A stretch of 64,000 nt of DNA from NCBI GenBank assembly GCA_001972305.1, contig BDDD01005089.1, positions 1 through 64,000 of the forward strand. The letters run 5' to 3'. This stretch comes from Cephalotus follicularis. Lineage: Eukaryota > Streptophyta > Magnoliopsida > Oxalidales > Cephalotaceae. The notes beneath the pieces are model-generated. The model was not told the DNA's origin. It saw only the letters and a list, made by a program, of their open reading frames with translations, and did not search any database. Below, piece after piece: positions 9,086 to 22,300 of the stretch (positions are counted from its first letter, which is position 1; each line of letters begins with the position of its first letter). The position numbers were made by a program, and so were the translations under genes.

Positions 9086-10560
9086 ACCATAACAAGGGGT
9101 TCGTCGAACAATTTGGAAAACCAGATTAAGACCATTTCAAATCCATTTAAATCCATTTAAATTCGATCAAAAGGAAGCTATAAGCTTCAAACATCAATTA
9201 AAACTCAAAACAATTTTAAAACCATTTAAAATCCATTTCCATAACCCTTGAATTAAGAGAAGGCAGAGATTCAACTCCTCTCAATTCTTCGTTTCGTCCA
9301 TTATACCCGTACACAGTGCATTAAACATGAAATCATCAATCATGCATAACTGTAACAACACAATCATCAATTAACAGTCATATCAATCCATACAATCCAT
9401 GCAAAATGCATGAATGCAAGTAAAATAGTATAACCGTACTCTAGGGATCTACCATTCGTATACTACCGTCTCATACCGGCGTATACAAATGGAATCAAGT
9501 CAATATTCATCTAGGGCACGTACCATCGAAGCATATGTAAACCCTACCTATTAAAAATTGAGCTTGCGAGTTGGGAGGACTTGCAGCAGAATCAACGAAT
9601 TTCCACCTCCTCTAAGCTTCACTCACTGTCATGAGCACAGCTCCTTGTGCCAACAGAATTCTCTTTCTACCTTAGCATCACTGCAATAACCATCACACTT
9701 CCGTTACGATCTACACAAAAGTAGCAACACACTGACGTCACCGAAACTCCAACACAATTCCATCCACACATCGGAACTCCGGCCACGCCATAAACAGGCT
9801 CCAAATTGGCCGATCTACACATAATTGCAGAAGAACCGCCGTGACTCACCGTAGAACGCGTTGTCATGGCCGGCAGTGAGTCTAACTCACTGAGTTGACT
9901 CATCGGACTTCAACAACTCCAGTCACTTCACAAAAACGACACAAAACCTTCGGTTCCATGCGTCTCTGCCCGAGACTTGCCCAGAATTGACGTTGGTTTG
10001 ACTCGCCGGAGCTCTGGCCAGGTCACTCAAGCTCCGGTCAAGCCATAACCGGCCTCAAAAACCTTCAATCAACCCATTGGTGATCGAAACTCATCGTGAC
10101 TCGACGCCAAAAGATGTGTCACTGGTGACAGCGAGCCAAGGCAACGGAGTTGACTCAGTCATCTAAATCTGGCCGATTTTGATCAAAAATCGACAAAATC
10201 GTCATCACAATGGGCAGAGCTGGTCTTCTAAGCGAAAACCAGATCCAACCATGATGTTTTCCAGCCGTGGAATGCACAGTAGTGCATGAAAGAGGTGGTC
10301 GGGCAAAAAAGAAGAAAAGGGAAGAAGAGAGAAAGAAGAGGAAGAAGCTTACTGTGCAATGGAGCTCATCGTCTCGCTCTTCCCATCGCCGGTGCCTTCG
10401 TCTTCTCCGGCGTCTCTCTCTCTCTCTCCCGCTTGCGCCAGCCTCTCTTTTCTTAAGAGAGAGCAAGGCGTTTTTTCTAGAAAACCCCCGAGCTTTCTCT
10501 TTTTTTTTAAACAATTGGGACAGTACATTACAGATCCATAACAGGAAGGCCCATATTATG

Positions 10561-12299
10561 TTTTAAGGTCAAGTATTGATCTTTTAGGGTACAGGTCCAA
10601 TGCTATGTTTTTGAATCCTTATTGGTCACGGGTCAGGCCATGAAAATCGGTCACGTGTCAAATGTTGATCCTAATGATGATCAAGCCCAAGCTGATGAGT
10701 TAAGTATGGATCCAATGATTTTTCATAACCCTAGTTGATTCAAGAGTTGGGTCAAGCTTATGGTCCAAAAGGTTTAGGATATGAGTTTGGTTTGACGGCC
10801 CAACATTTTAGAAAGGTTTAAGAAACCTGATTTTAAATTATTGGGTTGTGGGTTAAGTGTTAGCCCAAAACACTTAAAATTTAATCCAAATTGTTTTAAG
10901 TTAAGAGTTAGCTTAAATCTTCAATACTTTATGTTAGCCCAAAATTAACATATGCTAAGTGTTAGTTTATGTTAGATTAATTAAGTTGTAATTAATCTTT
11001 AAGGTCAAGAGATGACTAAAGTGAAATTAAAATTGTTTTAATTTAAAGTTTAATTATCATATATTGATATATCCACAATAATAATAAATATATTTATTTT
11101 CAATGAGATTGAAATGCATAGAGGAGATGATTATGGACTTAGACCTATGAGAATGGTTTTATTATGCAATGTGATTATTGTTGGGTTATAATCTAAATGG
11201 GGATACGTCCCTCGATTTATTTTTGTAATTAAATTGTTAATTAAAAAATAGATTATATGGAATTTAGTTTTTAAGTTTGAAGACTGAAGAAACTTGAAGG
11301 CCCAAATCCAACGCACGAGATCCATTAGATGTGAGTCAAAGATTGGAGATCTTAGCCCACGGAGATTATAAGACCCATGTATGCTTGAAATGCATTATGT
11401 AATAAATTGGTTAATTTATTTTTCAACCCTAGGTTAAGATCATGTGATTTACTAAAGGTTCTAGTAAATCACTTCAGTAATAAAGTCCATAATCATCTAT
11501 CAAATATATGGTATGCATGAGATGTGCATATTTTTATGTGATATATGTGATGAATGCATGAGATGTGCTAATTAAAATTGATGAGGCATAATAATTAAAT
11601 AAGAAATTCCTCAAAGGTTGTAATAAATATTAAGTCAAAATAATAAACATTATAATGTTTGATCAAAGCCTTCCACTATTATAGATGGTATGGGATATTT
11701 ATTTTGTATAGTAAATTTTTTGTGCCTACGTAAGGTTTATTACGATAAAATAAATTTATACTATCTATTTATAAATATAAGATATTAAATTATTGATATG
11801 AAATATGACTTTATTGCATTTACGTAAGGGTCATAATTTGTATCGATAACTTGTGAGGATACGTTGGGTATGACTTAACTACTATTTCATAATTTGGATG
11901 CGTCAGTATGATTATGAAATTCTAAAGGCTAAGAAGGATATTAGGAATTGCATGGGATATAAATGGTAAAGAGTTACCTACCTATTATGTATATCATAAT
12001 TTGTTGCGCCTAAATAAGGTTATGGTATATAATAATAGGATCCTAATTCTCACTAGAAGATAAGATCTTCCAAATTCATATTTTGAGGGTAATGGAATTC
12101 GAGAAAATAGTGGGAGAATCATCAAAATTAAAAGACCATGACTTAATGATACAGAATAAATAAATATTTGTTGATTGTTTTTGTATCTCTTTATATTCAT
12201 ATTGTATAAATACAAAATACCTATCCCCTGTAATTGTTACGAATAAATTGACTGGTCCTAATTTGTAGATTGGTTGAGTTATATGAGATACTATTCAAT
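10561..12299. other. AT-rich non-coding DNA, leader-like, with a triplicated motif
   Basis: No protein-coding frame is supported. A motif close to TGCCTACGTAAGGTTT occurs at 11722-11737, in altered form at 11815-11830 and again at 12004-12022. Each copy is followed by a sequence resembling a shifted copy of the one before. Its position just upstream of copia-like coding remnants suggests the untranslated leader of that element. No primer binding site or 5' LTR was found. Confidence 0.4.
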
Positions 12300-12482
12300 C
12301 ATTAAATTGTCTAATTTCTTGAAGCATCGCCTGTGACAAGTGTTGTCAAAGAAGCAAGTAAAGAAGAAGTTGACATTTTTAGAAGTGACAAGTGGATGAT
12401 TAGATGCGACAAATCATTTCACATACAAGTGATGTATGGTAAACATAGTCACTATGTAAGACAACAACATCTCCAAGTTAGG

Positions 12483-12537
12483 CAGTCGACTACACAACCT
12501 CAACAGTCGGCTGGGCAGTCTTGGCAGTCGACTGGAT
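12483..12537. repeat. Short GTCGAC cluster in copia leader or gag region
   Basis: GTCGAC occurs within GGCAGTCGACTAC and GGCAGTCGACTGG, with the one-base variant CAGTCGGCTGG between them. The flanks match the array at 1618-1683, although this is plus-strand copia-related DNA. Confidence 0.6.
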
Positions 12538-12752
12538 TGCCTGTTTCTACAATATTACACCTTTGCAACACTTTCAACATTACAATCAAGTGAGTATATG
12601 TGTTTGTAACATATCAAAACATGCATACAAGTATTCATTGTTTATTACTTGTTTGTTAATCATCGAAACATAACCTTTAACACATTTAGAGGGGTGGAAA
12701 AAAGCCAACATTTGACTTTCTTAATTTTAGCAAGGATGAAGAATTATGTAGT

Positions 12753-13436
12753 GACTTAATTATCCAAACTCTACCTAATTCCTTTTAGCTTACTGAAATT
12801 TCTACAAGGACATTCAAGAAGGGAATGGCGTCAATTTTCTTGTAGGAAAGTCCTACAAGATTGAAAGGGTAAGAAAAACTCATGAGAAGAGTTATGCGCC
12901 TTTGCAAGAAAACGATGGCGTAAAGAAGGCAATTACCATAAGAGGGGGACATGTGATTCCATATCGGAAAGTAAGGTCATTGGAAGAAAAACTATAAGGT
13001 ATACCTTATAAGTTTAAAGGAAAAACCTTAAGAAGGTATGTCTCATTTATGCTATGTTGAGAACAAAGCATTAAACATAACAGATAATATAGATGACCTA
13101 ATTATCCAAACTCTACCTAATTCCTTTTAGCTTACTGAAATTTCTAAAAGGACATTCAAGAAGGGAATGATGTCAATTTTCTTGTAGGAAAGTCCTCCAA
13201 GATTTAAAGGGCAAGAAAAACTCATGAGAAAAGTTATGCGCCTTTGTAAGAAAACGATGGTGTAAAGAAGGCAATTACCACAAGAGGATGACATGTGATT
13301 CCATATTGGAAAGTAAGGTCATTGGAAGAAAAACTATAAGGTATACCCTATAAGTTTAAAGGACAAACCTTAAGAAGGTATGTCTCATTTATACTATGTT
13401 GAGAACAAAGCATTAAACATAATAGATGAATTATAC
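12753..13436 (+). repeat. 342-bp tandem duplication
   Basis: The sequence beginning TAATTATCCAAACTCTACC at about 12757 recurs at about 13099. The offset is 342 bp and the two copies are roughly 95% alike by eye. The copies end near the same ATTAAACATAA motif. The duplication lies inside the decayed copia element and looks fairly recent compared with the decay around it. Confidence 0.85.
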
Positions 13437-15851
13437 TTTTGTCATTTATGGCTTGGTCATATTGATGAAGATAAAATTTATTAGTTCATAAAAATAGATA
13501 TTGATCTATATGAATATGAATCATATCAATCATATCCAACTTATGAATTATGTCTCAAAGCTAATATGATCAATACTCCATTTATTGGAATTGGAGAAAG
13601 TGTAGCCAAATTATTGGCCCTAATACATATAGATGTATGTGGATCAGTGACAATAAATGCAAAGGAATGTTATTCTTACTTCATGGACTTTTACTAATAT
13701 TATTTTAGGTACGAGTACGTATACTTAATGAAGTATAAGTTTAATAACTATGAAAAGTTCAAGGAATTCAAAATGAAGTAGAGAAACAAACGAGCATTAG
13801 CATAAATTCTCTTCTTTTAGATCGATGAGGTAGATACTTAAGCAAGTATTCATCGATTATCTTGAAGAGAATAAGATTCTCTCACATTGAACTACTCATG
13901 GAACATCCTAGATGAATTGTTGGTCTGAAATGAGAAATTATACTATATTAGATTTGGTATGATTCATGATTATTTGCACGAATCTTCCAATTTTATTCTA
14001 GGGCTATGCTTTAGAAATGATCATATATCTACTCAATCAAGTTATTACAAAATCTATGACCAGGAACGCCATATGAGATACGACAGGGAAATATTATAAT
14101 CTTAAGATGTTAAGATAAAGGTTGTTGTGTCACCTGATTTTGTGGTTATTCCATGTAGTATAAGAGTTGTACAACCTCAAGTTACAAGAGTTGTAATGGT
14201 TGAGGTATAAATACAAAAAGTCCAAGGAACTAACTTTCCAAGAGTTGAGCAAGAAGTTCAAAATCACTACCTAATGATACACAACATCTTCATGGACCAC
14301 AAAAGGATACATCTGATAATACAGAAATATAGATTTTTGATAGATGGTGACTTAGATGTATGTTTTATGATGGATGATGATCCTTCACATTACGATGAGA
14401 CGATGTTTGACATCGACTCATCTATATGTTTAGAAGCTATTAATGCTTAAATGGATTACATATACTCCAACCAAAGTGTTGACTTTGGTAAATGCCCCTA
14501 GTGGGATTAAACCCATTGGATGTCTTTAATAGAAAGGGTGAGTTAATGGAGAGCTACAGACCTATATAGCTAGACAACTACGAATTAGTTGACAAGCTTA
14601 AATCCATTCGGATATTATTTGTCATAATTACATAATATGATTATATAAACATGATAAATGGATGTGAAAACGATATTTATTTATAGTAAGATTGAGGGAG
14701 ACATTTAAATGTCTCAATTTGAGTGTTTCACATCAAAAGGCAATGAGTATAAAGTAATGAAATTGCATCGATTCATTTATGGATTGAAACAAGGTTATAT
14801 AATACAGAATATTCTTCTTGATAAGATAATCAAATCGTTTGATTTCATCAAAATGAATATGGAAATTGTGTATACAAGAAGGTAAGTGGGAGCGTTGAGA
14901 CGTTTCGAGTTCTTTATATAGAAGACATACTAATCATTGAGAATGATAAATGTATGTAACAGTCAGTTAAGGTTTGACTATCAAATAAATTCTCCATATT
15001 GGATATGGGAAAAACATTTTCATATCCTATAAGATAGATCAATGAGAATATTTGAATTATCCCTATCCATATATATAGATTTCGTGCTAAAGTTGTTTAA
15101 CATGAAGAATTCCAATAGAGGCTTGATTCCTATGTATTCGGGATTTGTCCTATCGAAAAGAGTGTCTTTTCGAATGGACGAGGATAGGAATCACATGTAT
15201 ACCGTTACATATGCGTCTACAATTGAAAATATCATATGAGATATGCTATGTATAAGGTATGATGTAACACTTTTAGTGTTATAAGGAAATATCAGGCAAA
15301 ATCAAGGTGAGTCTTATTGTAAGGCAGTTGAGAACATCATAAAATACTTGAGAAGTACTAAATGAATATTCTTGATTTACGGAGAGAATTGTTTGAAATT
15401 AATCTTTTCAAAGTTTCAAACATATGTTGATAATTGATACACATAGGGATATATGTGTTTATATTGAATTGTGTGGTAGTGAGCTGGAAGAGTTCTAAGC
15501 AAGAGTTCATTGCAAACTCAATTACTGAAATTGAGTAGATAAATACAACTGAGGTTGCTAAAGAAGTTGTTTGGATGAGTAAGTTAGTTAGTGAATTTAG
15601 AATAGTTCTTAGGATAGATTATCATGTATCTCTATACTCCTGTAATAATGAGATTATTGTACAAGCTAAAGAACCAAGGTCTCATCAAGCATCCAACAAA
15701 TCCTAATATAAATTACACCAGGAAATAATTGCAAGAATAGACATAAAGAAGAAAAGAATTTCATTAAGAGTCAAGCTAACAGATCCACTCGACATCTTAA
15801 GAAGATGGGTGTAAGACACATGATCGATTGGCTGTAGTACAAGTGAGAGAT

Positions 15852-17195
15852 TGTTAGACATATATGTATACCCTACATGCAATTGATGTAGTTAAGACAT
15901 TATTTCTTGTATGAACAATCTTATTTATTTATTCAATAATAATATATGAGATTATCTTTATCATAATTTGAGTAATTTAATTACTAATTATTTCACGTGA
16001 TAATTATTATGATAAAATCCATAGAATTAAAGCAAAAAAAAATGTAATTATGATAAGATCAACATAGTGAGATATATTGTTTTTATATATGCTTTATTCT
16101 TAAATGTTCCTAATCATAGGATCACTATAATGGGCATTAGTGAATCATGATAGATTAGCACATATGATGTTTAACTCAAGTGGGAGTGTGACTGATCTCA
16201 CAGTCATTAGTGCAGTGGACACTAGAATATATATGTGGGTGCTTATTAAAGAATATGTTCACTAAACTGGCCCGACTATTTAAGAACACATAAATGAAGT
16301 TATCATTGTCTGTCAATTAAGAGTTCTTTGTTACAATTGTGCATATGGTCCTTAGACCTGAGACACCATAGTTGTCTTGTGCATATGATATCATATTTTG
16401 ATATGATTCTAAATAGTTCTTCGAATTATTATAAGAATAAATATTGGATATGATGGATTATGTATGGAGGCACGTGAGTGGCCAACAAGGAATCAGTCAC
16501 CCTTGTGATAAAGGGAAAATGCTCTATGTAGCGTGATTGATTCATAATTTGGAAAGTTTTTGGCCAAAGCAAGATGTAAATTAGAAAAGGAGTTTTCTAA
16601 TCTCATCATGAATTATGAAATTAATGGCGAGATACATATAATTAAATTATTGGTGTTTGACAGATAAATCTATACCTTAGATTTAATTGGAGTATTGTAC
16701 GGTGGAAGGATTGAATTGCGTGTTAACTGTAATTGAAAAGGTTCATAGTATTTTATTCATATTATCTAGGTAGTCATCAGACACTGTTAGACGTCAATCT
16801 TGACTTGTGGTATCCTGAAATAATTAATGAGATTAATTATGGGTTAATTAATTAAAAGGGTCTAATTAATTAAATACAAGAGTTGCATATCTACTGCCAG
16901 GATAATATTGAACCTAAGGGATTACACACAAAAGGGTATATTTGAATTAGAGAAAAGTTTGGGGTTATTCCGTAATTAAATTAAGTAGAGACTTAATGAT
17001 TATGGAATTTTGTTAAAAGTAGGATAGCGTTTCCTACATAATTTTCTCCTTAATGGAGTGTCTATATAAGGAGACCTAATACAGGATAAAAGGCTAGCAA
17101 CTTTTAGTTTTAGGTGTCTCATACTTTCTCTCTGGTGAGACTAGTGGAGAACTATAATTCAGTTTGCCCGTGTGGATGCGCTTAGAGATCCAACA
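15852..17195 (+). repeat. 3' LTR of the decayed copia element
   Basis: The start TGTTAGACATATATG follows a purine-rich tract (AAGTGAGAGAT). The likely end is GAGATCCAACA at 17195. A middle stretch around GCACGTGAGTGGCCAACAAG and the preceding CATATGGTCC motifs are shared with the LTR-like DNA at 50011-51230, so the two belong to related families. The length is near 1.34 kb if the end is right. Confidence 0.6.
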
Positions 17196-17286
17196 TTTGT
17201 GCGATTTGCTGTGAACCAATTTGAAGTTCCAAAATTATTTGTGATAATCAAACGAAGGTACAAATAGTTCTAATCTTCTTTATGGA

Positions 17287-17873
17287 TTTCTTTATACAAT
17301 AAGGTCGACCTTTAGGCAAGCGAATCGGTAACTTTTTTTTATGTTTCTGATGTGCATGGTTACCGATTTACTTACAAGGATCTCATGTTTAGCGGCCCTA
17401 GCAATCAATAAGTCAGCAACTGGTTGTGGGTATTCATCTTTTGGTGTAGCAAAATTCAAATTCCTGAAATCCACACAGACACGCAATTTCCTGTTTTTCT
17501 AAACCAATGGGACTATGTTAGATAACTATTGAACATACCTGGTCGTACGAATGATGCCTGCCTTTAATAAACGCTCGATTTCTTCCTTGACTTTTAGGGT
17601 AACCTCATTTATCATCCTTCTCGACTGCTGCTTATATGGTTGAAACCCTCCCTTGATGGGCAACCTATGTTCAACAAGACGTTAGTCTAAACCATGCATT
17701 TCATCGTAATTCCATGCGAAACAATCTTTAAATTCCCTTAAAAGTTTAACAATCTCGTTTCTAAACTCCGGTTGTAGCCAAGAGCTAATGTATGTTGGCC
17801 GAGGGTTGATAAGGATGATATTGACATTGCAGGCCAATTTAAGATTCACAAGATTGTGTCTTAAGATGTTCAT
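17287..17873 (-). mobile_element. Gypsy (Tat-like) reverse transcriptase fragment
   Basis: On the minus strand, LQPEFRNEIVKLLREFKDCFAWNYDEMHGLD (in pieces around 17690-17780) and MRVCVDFRNLNFATPKDEYP (17430-17486) match the conserved start of Tat-lineage reverse transcriptase. No LTR or other domain is attached. It is a broken fossil. Confidence 0.8.
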
Positions 17874-19204
17874 ACCAAAACAGAGTTGGATAGTTATCTT
17901 AGTGAAGTTATCAAAAAGAATGTTGAGGGCTTTGATATTTTATGTTGGTAGAAATAAATTTCCTATCCTTTCACACATGATTAGGCATGTATTGGTCATT
18001 ATCATCTCCATTGTTTCTAAGTTTGCATTTAGTACTGAAGAACATGTACTCTATTCATTTAGGAGCTATTTGACTACGACTATTGTTGAATCTCTTATAT
18101 GCTCCCAAGATTGGCTTCAGTCTTCACAACGAATCAACATCGAAGAAGCTTTAGAAGATCTTGAAAAGTTTGAGAAGGGCGATTTTTATCTTTTTGCATT
18201 ATTAATAATTATGTAATTGTATCTTCAATTTCAAATAACTACACTCTTGTTATTATTACTTATAATTCTTTTATGCTCTTTTTTTCTTCAATTTTTCAGA
18301 CTTAGGGAGAGTTGTCTTCAACAATGATGATGGACGATTGATGTTGGATTGTGTTGATGTAATCGGAGTAGTATTTAGTATTTATTGCTGTTATGTTGAT
18401 GTAATTACTACTGTTAGACTATGTCTCTGAGTATTGAGTAATGGGTAATGTGTTGATGTAATTGTTGATTTTCTTTTGCTAGTAGCCTTTGTGACTTGAT
18501 GAATTTGCTAATTGCTACTGTGTTTCGATGCAATTGGTATTTATTGATGTGATTGGAAGCACATGTATTCAATAGTTTTTATGTTGTGTGATTGGGGCTT
18601 TGTATTTGGCCTTGGAGCTGTGTAATTTGAGGTTTGTAACTTGTAATTGGAGAGCTCTGTAATTGAAACTGTGTAATTGACCAATTGTAATTGTAAGAGT
18701 GTTTAGTATTTGTTGATGTGTTGAAATGTTGATATATTGGATTTTTAATTTAAAATTTAAGGATTCTCAAGGTTTTGAATTGAAATTTGGAAACAGTAAT
18801 TTTTGGGTTCTATCCAAAAAAAACCAAAAATCAAACTTGATGTTCAGGACAGATAACCGAAACATGAACATCAAGTTCGATTCAGTTTTCTTCCCTTGAA
18901 ATTTCACCAGAAAATTTCAAAAACTAAACAACAAATAATTACAATTCGAATAATACCCGAATAAACACACCTAGTTCTTCACACTATCACCATGTCACTA
19001 CCAGCCATTCTAGCCCACAACAATATGCCTAGGCACACTAAACCGACTCCAGCCAGTATATGCTGCCATCAGTCCTCCTTCCCTCTCTTTTTTTTAAATA
19101 ACAAAAAATAATAAAAGAATTGATAATTGAAAGAAAACTATGCCTCAAGTAAACTAAGGGAAAAGATTTGCCTAACAGTCACAACACCCCAAAGAACCCC
19201 AATT
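17874..19204. other. Intergenic DNA downstream of the EDR2-like gene
   Basis: This is AT-rich DNA with recurrent TGTTGATGTAATT-like words between 18350 and 18740 and one strong hairpin (18829-18882). The plus-strand frame at 17788-18216 overlaps the RT fragment and has no protein resemblance I recognise. Confidence 0.5.
18829..18882. repeat. 18-bp inverted repeat with 18-base loop
   Basis: Arms at 18829-18846 and 18865-18882 pair at 17 of 18 positions; the core is AACTTGATGTTCA. It could be the remnant of a small foldback transposon, or a transcript hairpin beyond the end of the EDR2-like gene. Nothing else supports a function. Confidence 0.6.
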
Positions 19205-19220
19205 TTTATTTCACTTTATT
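19205..19220 (-). terminator. EDR2: Probable polyadenylation signals of the EDR2-like gene
   Basis: The minus strand has two AATAAA words, at 19215-19220 and 19205-19210, 111-126 bases past the stop codon at 19331. This is a normal distance for a plant 3' UTR. The actual cleavage site cannot be read from sequence. Confidence 0.45.
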
Positions 19221-19330
19221 TTATACAAAATGGCATTTGCTAACACTAACCACCTTCCTTTTAGTAAATTAGAAATGGCAATGAATTTGAGAAAGAGATA
19301 CATGAATATATGAACAGATGACTGCTACAG

Positions 19331-22300
19331 TCACGATGGCTCCTGATCCAACTTGGGAACTATTGCAGATGACAGCTCTATATGAGAAACACGGACAGCA
19401 CCAATCAGCCGCTCGGGCAATTCATCTATGCTATTTGCCTGTGAAGAAAAGATAAATCATTAAACTACTTTCGACGCCTAAATAAATAATTCTTACATTT
19501 TCGTGAACTATAAGAAAAGGTTACTTGTAGACGTAATTTGTTAAATTATTAGCTTGCCTGACCTATTCGAAAGCCACATGACAGATCAAAAAATGATTAT
19601 GGCTTTTCCAAGTTAATCAAACGAAAATTAAGCATGGTGATCTAAAAATAGGCTACTAAACTGCACTCTTCAGTAGGACTCTAAGCTGAAAATAAGACTA
19701 CTTCTATTTACCAATATTCAGGATAATGGTGGACTATGTCACTCTTCCCTGTGAAATAGCTGTTCATGGTCCAGGTGGATACCCTTCACCACTTTGAGCC
19801 AAAACCAAAGCTATTTCAGTACATAAAATCATACCTTCAGCACATGTAGGAACGATGTTACATTGTTCTGTCCTCTTAAAAACCCATCGCAGACCTTGTC
19901 ACTACTATGTAGTAAAAAGTTTGGTTATAAAGATGGGCAAATGATATCATACATTAAATCAACATACCTGTACAAGAAAAGCCATGTCAACCACCAATGA
20001 TGTAATTACACCAACCACAAGCCCCAAAACTCCATTAGCAACAGTAGAAGAACCAATATCAACATCAATCTGCAGAATGACAAACTATGTTTAATCAAAG
20101 TAGTGGAGTCTCATCAGTAATAATTTAAAAGGCTCTTTACCTCTAAGTACTTAGGACAACGGATGTAGTTACAATCAACCGCTTTTCCAAGTAAACAAGG
20201 GGTGCTTCCAACACTTTGGCGCACAATCCACGAGCCCTGCATCATTCAACAGCGATATCAAGACAAATGCACAATATAGTGAATTCAATCATGAATAGAA
20301 GGGCAAGTTGTGGAGAAAATAACTAGGCAGCGCCGTATTGAGGATTGTACAATCAAAACTTTTCATATCTGGGAAACTACTGTCAGCCAGTTTATTCTTA
20401 CTAAAAATGACTTTACCAATTAATCTATACAGCTTATTGAATTAGCAAAACTCTACTAAAGCATGCAAAAGCAAATAGAGCCTACAAAATCAGAGTTCGT
20501 ATGATGCAGCATGCCATGATTCCACATATTGGGAAATCCTACAATACAGCATACCTAGTCCAACAATATACAGCAATGTTTAAGATCGATATATGAGATG
20601 GACCAACCAGATTCACCAGAGCTATTTGAATGCATGTTGAACAGAATGAGGAGGTTAGAATGCTCAAAACCCAGCCCATCGAACACAATCGATTAGATGA
20701 CTGGACTTGCCCACTAATAATAAGCTAAGTTGAGCAAGGCTAACTCTATTTGAAGCTTAAAATGTTTTATAGACAAGTGAACGCAAAAAACATTGTCAAA
20801 AGAAACAATAGACCAATCAATACATGCACACATGCCTGCAAGCAAAAACCCATCTGCAAGAGTGTTCTGGCAGTGAAGGTTATCTCTAAGCATAATGAAC
20901 AGAAGGCACAGTGATGGAATATGGAGTGCTTCCTATATTCCTGACATACCTTGGGAACTGATGGAATAAGCTTTAGCCTACTATTACGGAATTCATCATC
21001 ACCATCAACAAATCGCTGCAAGAGGGATCCAGATACCAATTCCTTAGTCACAAAATAGAATACCATACTGTAGTGCGTTGAACCAGGAACCTGTAAGAGT
21101 ACAATATGATCTTATCAGACATTCTCATGAAACAAAGTTTTAAATTCGACACTATCTGAATGAAACAAACTTACTTGCAGATTCATGACCATAGAGAATA
21201 GCCCTTTTTCTGAAGCAACCTACATAGGCATTTACAAAAAAGGCTCACTGACATGTTATAGCTTTAAAAGAATCAACAACAAATTAATTTACATCATAAT
21301 TCAATGTTCATTATCTTGAAAACTTGATCATGTTGTCTAGAATCTAGAAAAAACAGGGGATAACGACAGATTTAATCAACAAATCCCTTAAACAAGTAGC
21401 TCCCATCCAAACAGGAACCACCCTGTTTAACTTGTCAAGGGATGAGTTGACATAATTATCCAATCCAACATGGTCAAATGACGAGTTAACGGAAGACGTT
21501 CACCTATCAGAAATACTATACAAAATTAGACAGTCAACAATTAAAATTTATATTTGCTTCGTAATATACTAGATTCCATGAAATATATTTATCATCCTGC
21601 ATATGGAATGATATATGTTCATGTAGTGCTATTCAAGAGCCACTCATAATATAGAGCACGTGGCTCTTGATATATGTAAACCAGATGCAAACAACAACAA
21701 GTTAAGAGAAAAAGCCTTAGAGATCTAGATGGAGCATGGCACTATGAATCCAATATCTGCCTTCAACTCACTGCAAGACAATTATATATAAGGAAACAAA
21801 GCTAGCTTTCGATATTTACTTGGGCAGCACATCCTTGATGCCTAGCAACATGATCCATTCTCTTCATGTCTTTGAACCAGTCAACAGCCACAAGATCCAT
21901 TAAATGTTTCCCGGCTGTAATCTTTGTATACAAATTGCATATAATTGAATAAGAGCAAACTTTAAAAGGTCAACACATAAGAAAATTCATGTTTAACAAA
22001 ACAAAGTAAAAGATCAGGTAACCTTTGTTTTGTCATAACAAAAATTCTTGCTACGAACTCTGAAGTTGTTCCCATCAGAAATTTTCCAGCAATCACGAGC
22101 ATTGTCACGGTCATCGCGCCGTAAATTACCCGAGAAACACGATAAATCAATTTCATCTGCTGGTTCTTCTTCCAAGGCTTCAAGTCAATAAAGTTTAAGA
22201 TTAGATATGTTCCAATTAGGTCCTTAAAATGGGGACTTATTCAAACAAGCACCACATAATTATGGTGAGCTTATTACCCACCTATTCTCTTGATATCATT

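Larger units (their letters stand above)
8153..10560. other. Non-coding repeat DNA, probably old LTR material
   Basis: This stretch is next to the gypsy LTR. It contains a 15-bp minisatellite (8206-8600), a loose GTCGAC/GTTGAC cluster (8930-9085), and a purine-rich tract at 10280-10345 followed by CT-rich DNA. The long frames at 10155-10566 are low complexity on both strands and do not resemble proteins. I cannot assign an element family or boundaries. Confidence 0.45.
12300..17195 (+). mobile_element. Decayed Ty1/copia element with 3' LTR
   Basis: Fragments in pol order run left to right. A pre-integrase stretch (CHLWLGHID) lies near 13440, and an integrase stretch (DVCGSVTINAKECYSYF) near 13630. 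An RT stretch similar to YVDDILIIEND is near 14920. The RT end lies at 15042-15239 (YIDFVLKLFNMKNSNRGLIPM), and an RNase H stretch (VVVSWKSSKQE) is near 15480. The region ends with a purine-rich tract and the LTR at 15852. It is heavily broken, with many interruptions, and is therefore old. A 342-bp tandem duplication lies at 12753-13436. The 5' LTR is not recognised. Confidence 0.75.

Noticed and set aside
10155-10566. Open frames on both strands rich in Arg, Lys and Ser
   Set aside because: They arise from purine- and pyrimidine-rich low-complexity DNA and resemble no protein family.
17788-18216. Plus-strand frame of 142 codons
   Set aside because: It overlaps a minus-strand RT fragment, and its composition fits an antisense shadow plus AT-rich DNA.
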